Positions 8,648 to 17,147 of a stretch of 64,000 bases of DNA are shown piece by piece. The stretch spans positions 3,360,001 to 3,424,000 of the forward strand of contig NZ_FO538765.1 in assembly GCF_000968135.1 (NCBI RefSeq), in the 5' to 3' direction. A program made the position numbers and the translations under genes. The stretch comes from Magnetospira sp. QH-2. GTDB lineage: Bacteria; Pseudomonadota; Alphaproteobacteria; Rhodospirillales; Magnetospiraceae. The notes under the pieces were generated by a model. The model was not told the origin of the DNA and did no database searches. It saw only the letters and a program-made list of their open reading frames with translations. Numbering within the stretch: position 1 is the first letter of the stretch; each line of letters opens with the position of its first letter.

Positions 8648-10186
8648 CTATCCCCCATTCAATTGCATTTTCTTCTGCCGACGACGATCCACCGATGAGG
8701 GGATCTTCATCGCCTCCCGATACTTTGCCACCGTTCGACGGGCAATGTCGATCCCTTCCGCACGCAGATGCTCGACAATCTTATCATCCGACAGCACTTT
8801 TTTGGGATTTTCTTCGTCAATCAGTGCCTTGATCCGGTGCCGGACGGCTTCCGAAGAATGAGCCTCGCCGCCATCCGCGGAAGCAATGGCGGTGGTGAAG
8901 AAGAACTTTAGCTCATAGATCCCGCGCGGCGTGGCGATGAATTTGTTCGATGTCACGCGGCTGACGGTGCTTTCATGCATCTCGATGGCTTCGGCGATAT
9001 CGCGCAAAATCAACGGCTTCAAGTAACCGACACCCTTTGAGAAAAAGGCATCTTGCTGGCCCACCAGTTCCGAGGAAACCTTAAGGATGGTGGTCGCCCT
9101 TTGGTGCAGGGCCTTGACGAGCCAATTGGCCGTCTGAAAGCATTCGGCGATGTACTTCTTTGAGTCCTGATCCGAAGCCTGCCGCGATACCGTGGCATGA
9201 TAAGCGTTATTCACCAGCACCCGGGGCAAGGTGTCGGGATTCAGCTCGATGATCCAGTCGCCGCCCGGACCGGCGCGCATGAGAATATCAGGGGTTACCG
9301 GCTGGGCCAGACCTTCGTCGCTGTAGGAAAGGGCCGGCTTGGGGTCCAAACGGCGAATCTCGCCAATCATGTCGGCCAGATCTTCCTGATCCACGTCGCA
9401 AACTCTGAGCAATCCCGGAATATCATGACGGGCCAGCATTTCCAGGTTGTCCAGCAAGGCTTGGATCGCCGGATCCAACCGGTTCTGCTCTCGAAGCTGT
9501 AGCGCCAGACATTCCCCGAGATCCCGGGCAAAGATTCCGGTCGGATCAAATTGCTGCACCTGTGCCAAGGTTCGATGAATCAGATCCACGTCGCAGCCCA
9601 GGGTCTCGGCGATCTCGTCCAGGTCGGCCCGCATATAGCCCGAAGCATCCAGATGATCGAGCAAATGCAGCGCCACCATGCGCATGACCGTATCCCCCAG
9701 CTCCATATTGATCTGCTGGATCAAATGATCGCGTAGGGTTTTGCTTTCGGCCAAGGTCCGTTCAAGGTCGCCGGTCGGGTCGGAGAAATCCGACGAACCG
9801 CCATTGCCCCAGGAATCGAAAGCCTCCCCGCCGCCAGCGGCCATGCCCGCCTCGACCTGATCACCGGGGGAATCGTTATTGAAGGTGTTGTCGTAATCCA
9901 CGTCCAAGGCCGTGCCGGATTCTTCGGCAAAATCCTGGCCGGCCACCGTATCCACCTCGCTCAGATTAGGCGCATCTTCCACCGGCTCGGGTGCATCGGA
10001 CGGCGTTTCCTCGGAATAGGGCCTTTCTTCTTCAACCTCAAGCAACGGGTTGCGCTCGATCTCCTGTTCGACAAAAGAGGACAATTCGAGGTTATTCATT
10101 TGCAACAGCTTGATGGCCTGTTGCAATTGCGGAGTCATGACCAGGGTTTGCGCCTGGCGGATATCCAGCCGGACGTTTAGCGCCAT
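8648..10186 (-). CDS. rpoN: RNA polymerase sigma-54 factor RpoN
   Basis: The 512-residue protein shows all three regions. The Gln/Leu-rich activator-interacting region I is at residues 8-50 (TPQLQQAIKLLQM). An acidic region II covers roughly 55-125. Region III holds the core-binding and DNA-binding parts, ending in the RpoN box ARRTVAKYRE at 482-491, which recognises the -24 element. It directs transcription from -24/-12 promoters with bacterial enhancer-binding proteins, typically nitrogen, motility or C4-dicarboxylate genes. It lies between lptB and hpf, the usual gene order. Confidence 0.97.
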   Translation of the reverse strand: MALNVRLDIRQAQTLVMTPQLQQAIKLLQMNNLELSSFVEQEIERNPLLEVEEERPYSEETPSDAPEPVEDAPNLSEVDTVAGQDFAEESGTALDVDYDNTFNNDSPGDQVEAGMAAGGGEAFDSWGNGGSSDFSDPTGDLERTLAESKTLRDHLIQQINMELGDTVMRMVALHLLDHLDASGYMRADLDEIAETLGCDVDLIHRTLAQVQQFDPTGIFARDLGECLALQLREQNRLDPAIQALLDNLEMLARHDIPGLLRVCDVDQEDLADMIGEIRRLDPKPALSYSDEGLAQPVTPDILMRAGPGGDWIIELNPDTLPRVLVNNAYHATVSRQASDQDSKKYIAECFQTANWLVKALHQRATTILKVSSELVGQQDAFFSKGVGYLKPLILRDIAEAIEMHESTVSRVTSNKFIATPRGIYELKFFFTTAIASADGGEAHSSEAVRHRIKALIDEENPKKVLSDDKIVEHLRAEGIDIARRTVAKYREAMKIPSSVDRRRQKKMQLNGG

Positions 10187-10231
10187 GGCCGTTCTCCGTG
10201 CGGGCTGGGCATGGTCACCATGGTATGAAGA

Positions 10232-11050
10232 TCAAAGACTAAAACGTTCACCAAGATAGACGCGCCGCACATCCTGGTTGCCCACGATGTCGGTTGGCGT
10301 TCCCTCCATGAGAACCATGCCGTCGTGAATGATGTAGGCCCGGTCGATGATATCCAGTGTCTCGCGGACATTATGGTCGGTGATCAGCACGCCGATACCT
10401 CGATCCTTTAGATGGCTGACCAGATCCCGGATGTCGCCAACGGCAATCGGATCGATGCCGGCGAAGGGTTCATCAAGCAAGACGAAATGCGGGCGCGTGG
10501 CCAAGGCCCGGGCAATTTCCACCCGCCGCCGCTCTCCCCCGGAAAGGGCCAAGGCCGGGGTGCGGCGAAGATGTGTGATAGAAAATTCAGCCAGCAGGGA
10601 ATCAAGCAGCGCTTCCCGCCGTTCACGGGACTTCTCCACCGTTTCCAGCACGGCGCGGATATTGCCTTCAACGGTCAGGCCGCGAAAAATGGAAGCTTCC
10701 TGCGGCAGATAGCCGACCCCCATGCGCGCGCGGCGGTACATGGGCAGGTCGGTCACGTCATGGCCGTCCATAAATACCCGCCCGTAATCGGGGGCAATCA
10801 ATCCGGTAATCATATAAAAACAGGTGGTTTTACCGGCACCATTGGGCCCGAGCAGACCGACCACTTCGCCCCGCTGGATGGATAGATTGACACTGCTCAC
10901 CACGGGACGCTTCTTGAAGCGTTTGCCCAGATCCGTCGCCACCAAACCTTTGTTGTCGGTGACTAGTCGTGGTGCTTCGTCGCGAATGGATGCGGCCGGT
11001 TTATCCGCGTTTTCTTTACTCTTTTTGCCGCCGCCGAGACCCATGATCAT
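10232..11050 (-). CDS. lptB: LPS export ABC transporter ATPase LptB
   Basis: 272 residues with a complete ABC ATPase: Walker [10 protein letters not shown], signature LSGGERRR, Walker B FVLLDEPF and H-loop ITDHNV. LptB with LptFG extracts LPS from the inner membrane and drives it along the LptC-LptA bridge. An extra Lys/Glu-rich N-terminus of about 35 residues precedes the catalytic core. The first codon could be the ATG at 11050 or the ATG two codons later (11044). It lies 5 bp after lptA, and the order lptC-lptA-lptB-rpoN is the standard one. Confidence 0.95.
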   Translation of the reverse strand: MIMGLGGGKKSKENADKPAASIRDEAPRLVTDNKGLVATDLGKRFKKRPVVSSVNLSIQRGEVVGLLGPNGAGKTTCFYMITGLIAPDYGRVFMDGHDVTDLPMYRRARMGVGYLPQEASIFRGLTVEGNIRAVLETVEKSRERREALLDSLLAEFSITHLRRTPALALSGGERRRVEIARALATRPHFVLLDEPFAGIDPIAVGDIRDLVSHLKDRGIGVLITDHNVRETLDIIDRAYIIHDGMVLMEGTPTDIVGNQDVRRVYLGERFSL

Positions 11051-11055
11051 TTTTA

Positions 11056-11883
11056 TTATTCTCCCGTCAGGTCTTTGTCAGGAGTCAACAGGCCCCGAAC
11101 CCGTCCCCCTTTTTTTCCCGCTTCCACACAACTGCCCAGGCGTGAAACACCTGTCTTGAGGTTGACCGTCGCGCCACAGCCGTTGAGCTGGTTCGGTCCC
11201 CGTGTCAGGGTGACTTTGCCGATCAACTCCACGATACCCGTCGCCACTTCGTAGACCCCGCGTTCGGCGGTAATCACGTCCTCTTTGGTGACCACATGGA
11301 TATTACCGTAGGCGTCCACCCGATGCACGGCGCTTTTGCTGTCTCCGGTTTCCCGCATGTGCGCAACCAGCACATCGCCGCGCAAACGCCGATCTCCGCG
11401 CACCGCCAGGGCATTGCCCCGGGCCACGGCCATGCGCTTCACGTCCCAGTATTCAATCTGCTGGTCGGCGGTGATCCGGTCCTCCTTGGTCTCCAGACGA
11501 ACCCGTCCACCGGTTAAAACCATCACCGACTGAGTCACGTCGTAATAGCCCAACTGCCCATAGGCGGCCTCGCCGGGAGAGGCGATCTTCACGTCCTCTT
11601 CGGCGCGCAACTGCGTGATTTTCGTCTGGCCACCCTCGGCATCCTCATAGAAGGCCTTGAGGGTTTTCGCGCTGACGGTCAGAGTGCCTCTGGTGGCCTT
11701 GGCATTGCCTCGCGCAATGAAGACCTTGCCGTCTTGCTGCCATTCGATTCCGTCGTCTGCTTCCACTTCCAGCGGTGTGTCATTGTCGGTCCCGGTCATT
11801 CCCGTCAGCGCCTGCGCGCGGACATCCGCCTCCGCCAAGCCGAGCGTCAACAATAAGGCTAAAAGGAGCCGCCCATTCCTCAC
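11056..11883 (-). CDS. lptA: LPS transport periplasmic protein LptA (OstA-like)
   Basis: The 275-residue protein begins with a signal peptide ([23 protein letters not shown]) and continues with the beta-jellyroll repeat of the OstA/LptA family. The typical [24 protein letters not shown] opening is followed by [20 protein letters not shown] and [10 protein letters not shown]. It forms the periplasmic bridge that carries LPS from LptC to LptD. It overlaps lptC by 4 bp, indicating coupled translation. It is somewhat longer than E. coli LptA, as is common in alphaproteobacteria. Confidence 0.9.
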   Translation of the reverse strand: MRNGRLLLALLLTLGLAEADVRAQALTGMTGTDNDTPLEVEADDGIEWQQDGKVFIARGNAKATRGTLTVSAKTLKAFYEDAEGGQTKITQLRAEEDVKIASPGEAAYGQLGYYDVTQSVMVLTGGRVRLETKEDRITADQQIEYWDVKRMAVARGNALAVRGDRRLRGDVLVAHMRETGDSKSAVHRVDAYGNIHVVTKEDVITAERGVYEVATGIVELIGKVTLTRGPNQLNGCGATVNLKTGVSRLGSCVEAGKKGGRVRGLLTPDKDLTGE

Positions 11884-12590
11884 GGCGTCTCTCCCTTTAA
11901 CAGGTCGCCCCGGATAACAATCTTGGTTTTACCGGTGAATTGAATGGTTCGCCCCCGATCTAGTATCTCGAATCCTTGGGCTTGCAGGTCGCCGAAGGGT
12001 CCCTGCCCGACCACCGGCTGATCGCTGCTTGCCTGATTGCGGTTCAAATCCACGCGGGCAACACTGGTACGGATTTCATAGCCGGTATCGTGGAACAGAT
12101 TGACCGCGCCCTTGAGATCCAGTGACTTGGCATCTTGTGAATAGAGCCCGCTGTTGGCGGTCAATACCAGCCAGGTTCCGTCTCTCAGGGTTATATCGGC
12201 CTTGGGCATTTCCAGCTCGACCCGCTCGGTTCCGCCATCGAGATTACGGGCCAGATCCGCTGAGACGGAAAAGGCGCGGCCCTCATCATCGGCCCCCAGA
12301 TAGCGGGCATTGACCATGCCCACCTGATCCACATCCCCCACTTCCATGGAGGCGATGCCAATCCGAAAGCGGTTGTCCTCGGGCTGAATGTGCGGCCAGA
12401 CGGCGATCAGGGCCATCAGCACCACCGCGATAATGGGAAACAGGATTTTCAGCACCGATACCATGCGGGAGTAGTGCGCCACTTTGCGCTGACGCCGAAA
12501 GGCTTCGGCTTCAAGCTCCGCCAAGGAGGGTGCCGGACTCGCCGTGAAGGCCTTGCGCCGATTGTTGGACAGGGCGACGGATTCGGTCAT
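11880..12590 (-). CDS. lptC: LPS export protein LptC
   Basis: 236 residues: a cytoplasmic basic N-terminus, one membrane anchor around residues 46-66 (LKILFPIIAVVLMALIAVWP), and a periplasmic jellyroll with the LptC pattern GLYSQDAKSLDLKGAVNLFHDTGYE-like segments. It links the LptBFG extractor to LptA. Its end overlaps the lptA start by 4 bp. Length and context agree with alphaproteobacterial LptC. Confidence 0.9.
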   Translation of the reverse strand: MTESVALSNNRRKAFTASPAPSLAELEAEAFRRQRKVAHYSRMVSVLKILFPIIAVVLMALIAVWPHIQPEDNRFRIGIASMEVGDVDQVGMVNARYLGADDEGRAFSVSADLARNLDGGTERVELEMPKADITLRDGTWLVLTANSGLYSQDAKSLDLKGAVNLFHDTGYEIRTSVARVDLNRNQASSDQPVVGQGPFGDLQAQGFEILDRGRTIQFTGKTKIVIRGDLLKGETP

Positions 12591-12760
12591 CGCGCCGCGC
12601 TCCTTTTGTTGGCGGGGGCCGATCTTGCCGGGCGACAGAAAATGGCTGGAGAATCCGGACGCGTCAAAACCTCGATCCCATGGTTTGTGCTATGCGGTAG
12701 TATGAGGGGTCGAGAGCAGGATTTCAAGAATCGTGCCAAATATAAAAAACAGCTATTGCC

Positions 12761-13375
12761 TCAATGGCTCAGGATGTCTGGGTCTTCCCAGCCATCCAGG
12801 TCCAAAAGCCCCCGGGTCGGCAGGAAGCGGAAACAGGCCTCGGCCATTTCCCGGCGCCCTTCGCGATCCAGCAATTCATCCAACCGGTCGCGCAAGCGAT
12901 GCAGGTAGAGCACGTCCTGGGCCGCGTAATGCTGTTGGTCTTCGGTCAGGGTCGCGCTGCCCCAATCGGATTGCTGCTGCTCCTTGGACACTTCGGCGCC
13001 GACCATGTTGGAAACCAGGTCCTTGAGCCCGTGGCGCTCGGTATTGGTACGCACCAGCTTCGAAGCGACCTTGGTGCAATAGATCGGGGCGCAAAGAACG
13101 CCGAGGTACTTGGACAAAATAGCCACGTCGAAGCGGGCGAAATGGAAGATCTTGGTCACCGCCGGATCGGCCATCAGCGCTTTCAGGTTCGGTGCTTCAT
13201 AGCTGCTTCCCGGTGGGAAATGTACCAGATGGCAAACCTCGTCGCCGGCCGAAAGCTGGACCACGCACAGGCGGTCCCGGTGCGGGTTGAGGCCCATGGT
13301 TTCGGTATCCACGGCCACGCTGTCGCCGAAGTTCAGTCCCGGGGGGATATCACCCACATGCAGTTCGATCTTCAC
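12761..13375 (-). CDS. rnd: Ribonuclease D-type 3'-5' exonuclease
   Basis: A compact 204-residue DEDDy exonuclease. Motif Exo I is AVDTETMGL, Exo II contains HFARFDVA and Exo III is HYAAQDVLYL, which supply the four acidic residues and the Tyr. The HRDC domains of full-length RNase D are absent, as in the short alphaproteobacterial form. It trims 3' ends of structured RNAs. An upstream ATG would add 21 residues unlike the family; the GTG at 13375, giving VKIELHVGDIPP, is preferred. It precedes the LPS export operon on the same strand. Confidence 0.88.
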   Translation of the reverse strand: MKIELHVGDIPPGLNFGDSVAVDTETMGLNPHRDRLCVVQLSAGDEVCHLVHFPPGSSYEAPNLKALMADPAVTKIFHFARFDVAILSKYLGVLCAPIYCTKVASKLVRTNTERHGLKDLVSNMVGAEVSKEQQQSDWGSATLTEDQQHYAAQDVLYLHRLRDRLDELLDREGRREMAEACFRFLPTRGLLDLDGWEDPDILSH

Positions 13376-13561
13376 GATATGACCGATCCTATTCCAACAC
13401 CAAGAAATAACCCATTGAGACTCCAGAAAACCCCGCAAAAGAACGCGGAAAGTCGTTTTGGAATCGTCACGGACAACCTAGCGAAGCCCGGCAAAAAGGG
13501 CAACCGGGAATCCGCCCGCCCGGCGTCCGGGCGGTCTGTTTTCGGATGAGCAGAGAAGAAA

Positions 13562-13582
13562 AATGGTGCCCAGGAGAAGACT
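13562..13582. repeat. att direct repeat, distal copy (attR-like) of a tRNA-Leu mini-island
   Basis: This 21-bp sequence (AATGGTGCCCAGGAGAAGACT) is an exact direct repeat of 15817-15837, the 3' end of tRNA-Leu including its CCA. Read on the minus strand it is followed by a T-rich tract (TTTTTCTTC), as would be expected just behind an intact tRNA gene. It is therefore probably the original chromosomal junction displaced by an insertion. Confidence 0.85.
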
Positions 13583-13644
13583 AACGGGCCCAAACGGCTA
13601 ACTCATTGAAACGACTCAAAACCGTTGTCGCCTCACTTGAGCTT

Positions 13645-13666
13645 TGTGTACCAGCGGTGTGTACCA
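13645..13666. repeat. Two TGTGTACCA repeats, arm-type-like integrase sites
   Basis: TGTGTACCA occurs at 13645-13653 and 13658-13666, start-to-start spacing 13 bp, just inside the distal att copy. The first lies within CTTTGTGTACCAG, which recurs exactly at 15743-15755 near the proximal att site. Short directly repeated motifs inside both ends of an element are typical of tyrosine-integrase arm-type binding sites. Confidence 0.6.
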
Positions 13667-13740
13667 TGCGTCAATAGCCACACGGATCAGAGGGCTGCAC
13701 TGTGGTTTGTTTCACCAAGCGGCGTCAAAAAATAGGGCGT

Positions 13741-14946
13741 TCAGTAGTGATCTTCTGGGTCAGGATTCAACATCGCGTCCCATTCGTTGATAGGGCCGTC
13801 ACCACGCTTTCTTCCGGCCTTCTCCATTGCTTCCATCATTGGCCGCATTTCCTCCATCAGCTTAGCGTTTTCCTCGGGGGTACGCGGTTCGGGTTCAGGG
13901 CTATCAGCGTACTCCCTCCAATTGGGGACGCATTTGTCCCAGATGGCCTCGGATACCATCCCCTCTCCTCGCCAAGGGTATTTGAGGAAGGACGCCGTGC
14001 CCGACGTTTTGTCGGTTTGATCCCACCTGTCGGCAATCATCTTGAGATCGGCTTTGAGTTTTGCAGGATGGACAAATACTTGGTTTGGCTGCATGAAAAG
14101 CGGAGCGACCTGTTTGTGGAACTTGTCACCCGACGTGAAAACGCGGCAGAACGGAAGGTAGTAAAGGTACTGTAGGTCGATAACGTTTGAGGCTCTGGTA
14201 CTGAGCATGTCCATTGCCAACCCCACCGCAAAGAACGTGTTCACCGCATAACAATAGACAGCATACGGGGCGTAACGGCGAACGGGTGGTTTTCCAAGCA
14301 GCTTCCATCGAATGACTACCCGCTGGAAGAACTTGTCGTCACCCGGCACCAAGTTCTCGACCACATTCTTGAGCAGCCGGAATTGCCCGCCGCCACCATC
14401 ACACATCCGGTTCACTGTAATCGCCAGTTCATCGAGATTGGTGAACGGCTTCTGTCCCTTTGGCTTGGATTTGCTGTAGGCTTGGTTCAACTTCGTAAGG
14501 TCGATTTCCTTGATCGAGTCCCGCCACCTGTCAGCCAGTCCCTCCTCAAAGTCGTTGAAACGTCCTTCCTGCCATCGCCGCATGGCTTTATCTTCGGGGG
14601 ATTCCTCAAACAGTACGCCCGTCTTTCCTTCGCTTGAGGTGACGTGTTTTCCCCCGCCGAGCATCACGCGCCCGTCCATGGGAACCTGCTTGCCTAACAG
14701 GTTGTGGTACCAAATTTCGCTGTGGTGGATGTTCTGATAGGTGTTGATCGGGCTGAACTTCTTTGCCAACCGCTGGACTTGGTCCGCAGATAGCTGAAGA
14801 TCAGAAGGCTTCTTTTTGAGATCGGCCATGATCTCCATGAACAGGGTAGGGGTGCGGTTGATGTTGTAGAGATTTGTAAGCCATTCAGCCTCCCGCTCGG
14901 CAAACGAATGAATGGCCGACTTGTCGAAAATCAGGGTTGGCCCCAT
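13741..14946 (-). CDS. PIN-like domain protein, candidate nuclease carried by the mini-island
   Basis: 401 residues, not confidently assignable to a named family. The N-terminus (LIFDKSAIHSF, then PTLFMEIMADL) and a later block (NVIDLQYLYYLPFCRVFTSGDKF, residues 254-276) resemble PIN-like ribonuclease folds. Acidic residues stand at the expected places: Asp8, Glu38, Asp257 and Asp274. The middle (about 100-210) is charged and may be an insertion. A Pro/Glu-rich, Lys/Met-rich tail follows. It is the largest gene of the element bounded by the 21-bp repeats, 28 bp downstream of a small membrane-protein gene. A defence or toxin role is inference from fold and island location. Confidence 0.6.
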   Translation of the reverse strand: MGPTLIFDKSAIHSFAEREAEWLTNLYNINRTPTLFMEIMADLKKKPSDLQLSADQVQRLAKKFSPINTYQNIHHSEIWYHNLLGKQVPMDGRVMLGGGKHVTSSEGKTGVLFEESPEDKAMRRWQEGRFNDFEEGLADRWRDSIKEIDLTKLNQAYSKSKPKGQKPFTNLDELAITVNRMCDGGGGQFRLLKNVVENLVPGDDKFFQRVVIRWKLLGKPPVRRYAPYAVYCYAVNTFFAVGLAMDMLSTRASNVIDLQYLYYLPFCRVFTSGDKFHKQVAPLFMQPNQVFVHPAKLKADLKMIADRWDQTDKTSGTASFLKYPWRGEGMVSEAIWDKCVPNWREYADSPEPEPRTPEENAKLMEEMRPMMEAMEKAGRKRGDGPINEWDAMLNPDPEDHY

Positions 14947-14974
14947 TTCCTCTTCTCAACCTTGTCCAAAGCTT

Positions 14975-15298
14975 TCACCCGTACCGCTCTCGGTAGAAAC
15001 CATAGCCTAACCCGGCGGTAATGGCGAGGTAACGCAAGGGGCCGATTTGATCCGATGAAAAATCGAAGACGTCCATCAGGACGTACACCTCGAACAACGC
15101 GCCGCCCAGTCCAAACACCAGACCGAACATCCCGCCTGCAATTGCGTACTGTTGAATCTTGTCGGGCGACCCGACCCGAAACACTCTGCTGAGGAACTGC
15201 AGAACAAAGACCAAGGCGATGTAACCAATAAGGATCATCGCTCCGTTCCCAGTTGGATCGTCGCTCACAAGCCCCGCATCTTCATAGGCACCGTACAC
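14975..15298 (-). CDS. Small membrane protein of the mini-island
   Basis: 107 residues with three probable membrane segments (about 20-40, 52-76 and 88-103) and a short hydrophilic N-terminus; no known family recognised. The frame opens with GTG at 15298, and another GTG ten codons on is possible. It lies between the integrase remnant (18 bp away) and the PIN-like gene (28 bp away), all on one strand, so the three are probably co-transcribed. It could anchor or inhibit the PIN-like protein, but nothing in the sequence proves this. Confidence 0.6.
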   Translation of the reverse strand: MYGAYEDAGLVSDDPTGNGAMILIGYIALVFVLQFLSRVFRVGSPDKIQQYAIAGGMFGLVFGLGGALFEVYVLMDVFDFSSDQIGPLRYLAITAGLGYGFYRERYG

Positions 15299-15316
15299 CG
15301 CGCTACTTCCCAGCCC

Positions 15317-15730
15317 CTACTCCCCACGTTGCGCGGCTTCATTGTGCGCCTGGACCTGCCGCCATAACGCGGCCTTTCCGTGATCGTCCTCCAGGGCGCT
15401 CATGAAGGCATCGAACACGTCGCCCGCCAAGGCGGCCACCTGCCTGTCTGTAAGTCTCTCGGGGCCGTTCCTGAGCGATTTCCAGGTCGCTTCGAGGTAG
15501 GCGGCGACATTGGCTTGACGGGTCTTTGCTTCGCTGGAGTCGGAAGTCTGAAGGGAAATCTTCAGTTCGCTGGCCTTCGGGGCCACCGTCTTCGTAACCG
15601 TTTTCTCACCAAGGGGAATGGTGAGCGTTATCCCTCGCGCTTGATCAAGCACGTCCAGCGGTATGCGCTGGCGGAAATAGTGTTTGGAAGAACCTTCTCG
15701 TTTCATCGGACGAACAACTCGCAATAACAT
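15317..15730 (-). pseudogene. Tyrosine integrase N-terminal remnant (DUF6538-like)
   Basis: 137 residues that read like the N-terminal arm-binding part of a phage/island integrase: RVVRPMKREGSSKHYFRQRIPLDV, then a strand pair with IPLGEKT and the segment DSSEAKTRQANVAAYLEATW. The core-binding and catalytic domains (R..HxxR..Y) are missing: the frame stops after EAAQRGE and the next gene begins 18 bp later. A normal integrase has over 350 residues, so this is a truncated copy, unless the short form has been kept for regulation. It starts about 90 bp from tRNA-Leu, the usual place for the integrase of a tRNA-targeting island. Confidence 0.7.
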
Positions 15731-15745
15731 CTTGTGCCCCACCTT

Positions 15746-15754
15746 TGTGTACCA
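15746..15754. repeat. TGTGTACCA arm-type-like site near tRNA-Leu
   Basis: Third copy of TGTGTACCA, within CTTTGTGTACCAG at 15743-15755, identical to 13642-13654. It lies between the integrase remnant and the proximal att site, matching an arm-type site layout. Confidence 0.55.
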
Positions 15755-15816
15755 GTTGGGTGAGGCGAGCCCCCTGACAACAGGGAGTTTTCATGTTTTC
15801 AACGAGTTAGAAAGGG

Positions 15817-15837
15817 AATGGTGCCCAGGAGAAGACT
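15817..15837. repeat. att direct repeat, proximal copy (attL-like) within tRNA-Leu
   Basis: 21-bp exact copy of 13562-13582. It covers the 3' acceptor strand, encoded CCA and part of the T-arm of tRNA-Leu plus two flanking bases. The two copies bound about 2.25 kb holding the integrase remnant, the membrane protein and the PIN-like gene. Confidence 0.85.
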
Positions 15838-15905
15838 CGAACTTCCACGACCTTGCGGCCACAGGCACCTGAAGCCTGCGCGTCTACCAATTCCGCCACC
15901 TGGGC
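15819..15905 (-). tRNA. tRNA-Leu (anticodon CAG)
   Basis: Read on the minus strand, the 87-base gene starts GCCCAGGTGGCGGAATTGG and ends CTGGGCACCA, so the 7-bp acceptor stem pairs GCCCAGG with CCTGGGC and CCA is encoded. The anticodon arm is CAGGC-TTCAGGT-GCCTG, giving anticodon CAG for CUG codons, very frequent in this genome. The T-arm contains GTTCGAGTC, and a long variable arm, diagnostic of class II tRNAs such as Leu, lies between the arms. The 3' end is the integration target of the neighbouring mini-island, which rebuilds an intact tRNA. Confidence 0.95.
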
Positions 15906-15952
15906 ACAGCGTTCGGACCGGAACTTCAGGTCCCACCGTCGCTGGGGCCCTT

Positions 15953-15981
15953 GACGTACCGACCTAGCGGAAGGATGTCAA
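15953..15981 (-). promoter_or_regulatory. Possible sigma-70 promoter of tRNA-Leu
   Basis: On the minus strand TTGACA (15981-15976) is followed after 17 bases by TACGTC (15958-15953), placing the start roughly 40 bases before the tRNA. The -35 box is perfect; the -10 box is poor. Confidence 0.4.
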
Positions 15982-16083
15982 CATCATTTCATCAAAGACT
16001 TCGGTTGAGGTTGACGCCACTCCCGCCAGGGGATAATGGAAATCAAGGAAAACCCAAGGGCCTTTCAAGGGGAGTTCAAGCCG

Positions 16084-17112
16084 ATGGTCGCGCAGCTGCA
16101 AAACAGACTGGTTACGGTATTCGGCGGGTCGGGATTCGTCGGACGGCATATTGTTCGGCGATTGGCGGCTCAGGGAGCGCAAGTCCGTATCGCCGTGCGC
16201 GACCCGGAAGACGCCTTGTATCTCCGCACCTGCGGCGAGGTGGGACAAGTGGTGGCGATGCCCGCCGACGTGACCGATCCGGCTTCGGTGCGCAGCGCTC
16301 TTGAGGGCGCCGACATGGCGGTCAACCTGGTCGGTATCCTGTCGCCCTGGGGCAAGCGCACCTTTGAGAAAGTTCATCTGGAGGGCGCCCGCAATGTGGC
16401 GACCGCGGCGGCTGCGGTCGGGATCCAATCGTTGGTCCATATGTCGGCTATTGCCGATGAGGCCACCGGCTCCGAATATGCCCGCACCAAGGTCGCCGCC
16501 GAAAAGGCCGTGCGCGAGGCCTTCCCCGCCGCGGTGATTTTGAAGCCGAGCGTCATCTTCGGCCCCGAAGACGATTTCTTTAACCGCTTTGCCACCCTGG
16601 CCCGCTTCACGCCCCTGCTGCCGGTGTTGGGCTGCCCCTTCCCGCCGAAGATCAACCTGGGCGCCCTGACCGGCGACGAGGCTCCTTTGGTGGATCTGTT
16701 CGGCGACGGCGGCACCCACATGCAGCCGGTCTATGTGGGCGACGTGGCCGATGCGGCGATCAAGGGTCTGACCGACTCGGCAACCCGGGGAAACACCTAT
16801 GAACTGGGAGGTCCGCGCCGCTATTCCTACAAGGAACTGATGGAGCTGGTGATCACTCATACGGGCCGCGACCGGTGGCTGATGCCGATGCATTCCCTGT
16901 TCATGGGCATGGCCGCCTGGTTTATGGAGTTTCTGCCCAAACCCATGGTCACCCGCGACCAGCTCAAGTTGCTGGGCCATGACAATGTGGTTTCCATGGG
17001 TGCCAAGACCCTGGCCGATCTGGGCATTGAGCCCACGGCCGCGGAAGGGGTTCTGCCCGGCTACCTGAGCCGCTACAAGCACCCGCTGCACCAGCGGCTG
17101 CGGGAGAGCTGA
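16084..17112 (+). CDS. Complex I NDUFA9-family protein (atypical short-chain dehydrogenase)
   Basis: About 342 residues with a Rossmann start (TVFGGSGFVGRHIVRRL), NLVGIL at the fourth strand and the SxxxxEYARTKVAAEKAV segment that holds the Tyr-x-x-x-Lys pair of extended SDRs. Alphaproteobacterial homologues are annotated as the NDUFA9-like accessory subunit of NADH:quinone oxidoreductase, which binds NAD(P)H and may act in complex I assembly or quinone chemistry. The frame also allows an ATG at 16036, but the one at 16084 has a GGGGAG ribosome site and gives the usual short leader before the nucleotide-binding motif. Confidence 0.85.
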   Translation: MVAQLQNRLVTVFGGSGFVGRHIVRRLAAQGAQVRIAVRDPEDALYLRTCGEVGQVVAMPADVTDPASVRSALEGADMAVNLVGILSPWGKRTFEKVHLEGARNVATAAAAVGIQSLVHMSAIADEATGSEYARTKVAAEKAVREAFPAAVILKPSVIFGPEDDFFNRFATLARFTPLLPVLGCPFPPKINLGALTGDEAPLVDLFGDGGTHMQPVYVGDVADAAIKGLTDSATRGNTYELGGPRRYSYKELMELVITHTGRDRWLMPMHSLFMGMAAWFMEFLPKPMVTRDQLKLLGHDNVVSMGAKTLADLGIEPTAAEGVLPGYLSRYKHPLHQRLRES

Positions 17113-17147
17113 AGTTACGGCCTCAGAAAATCAAAAGAGCGGACGCC

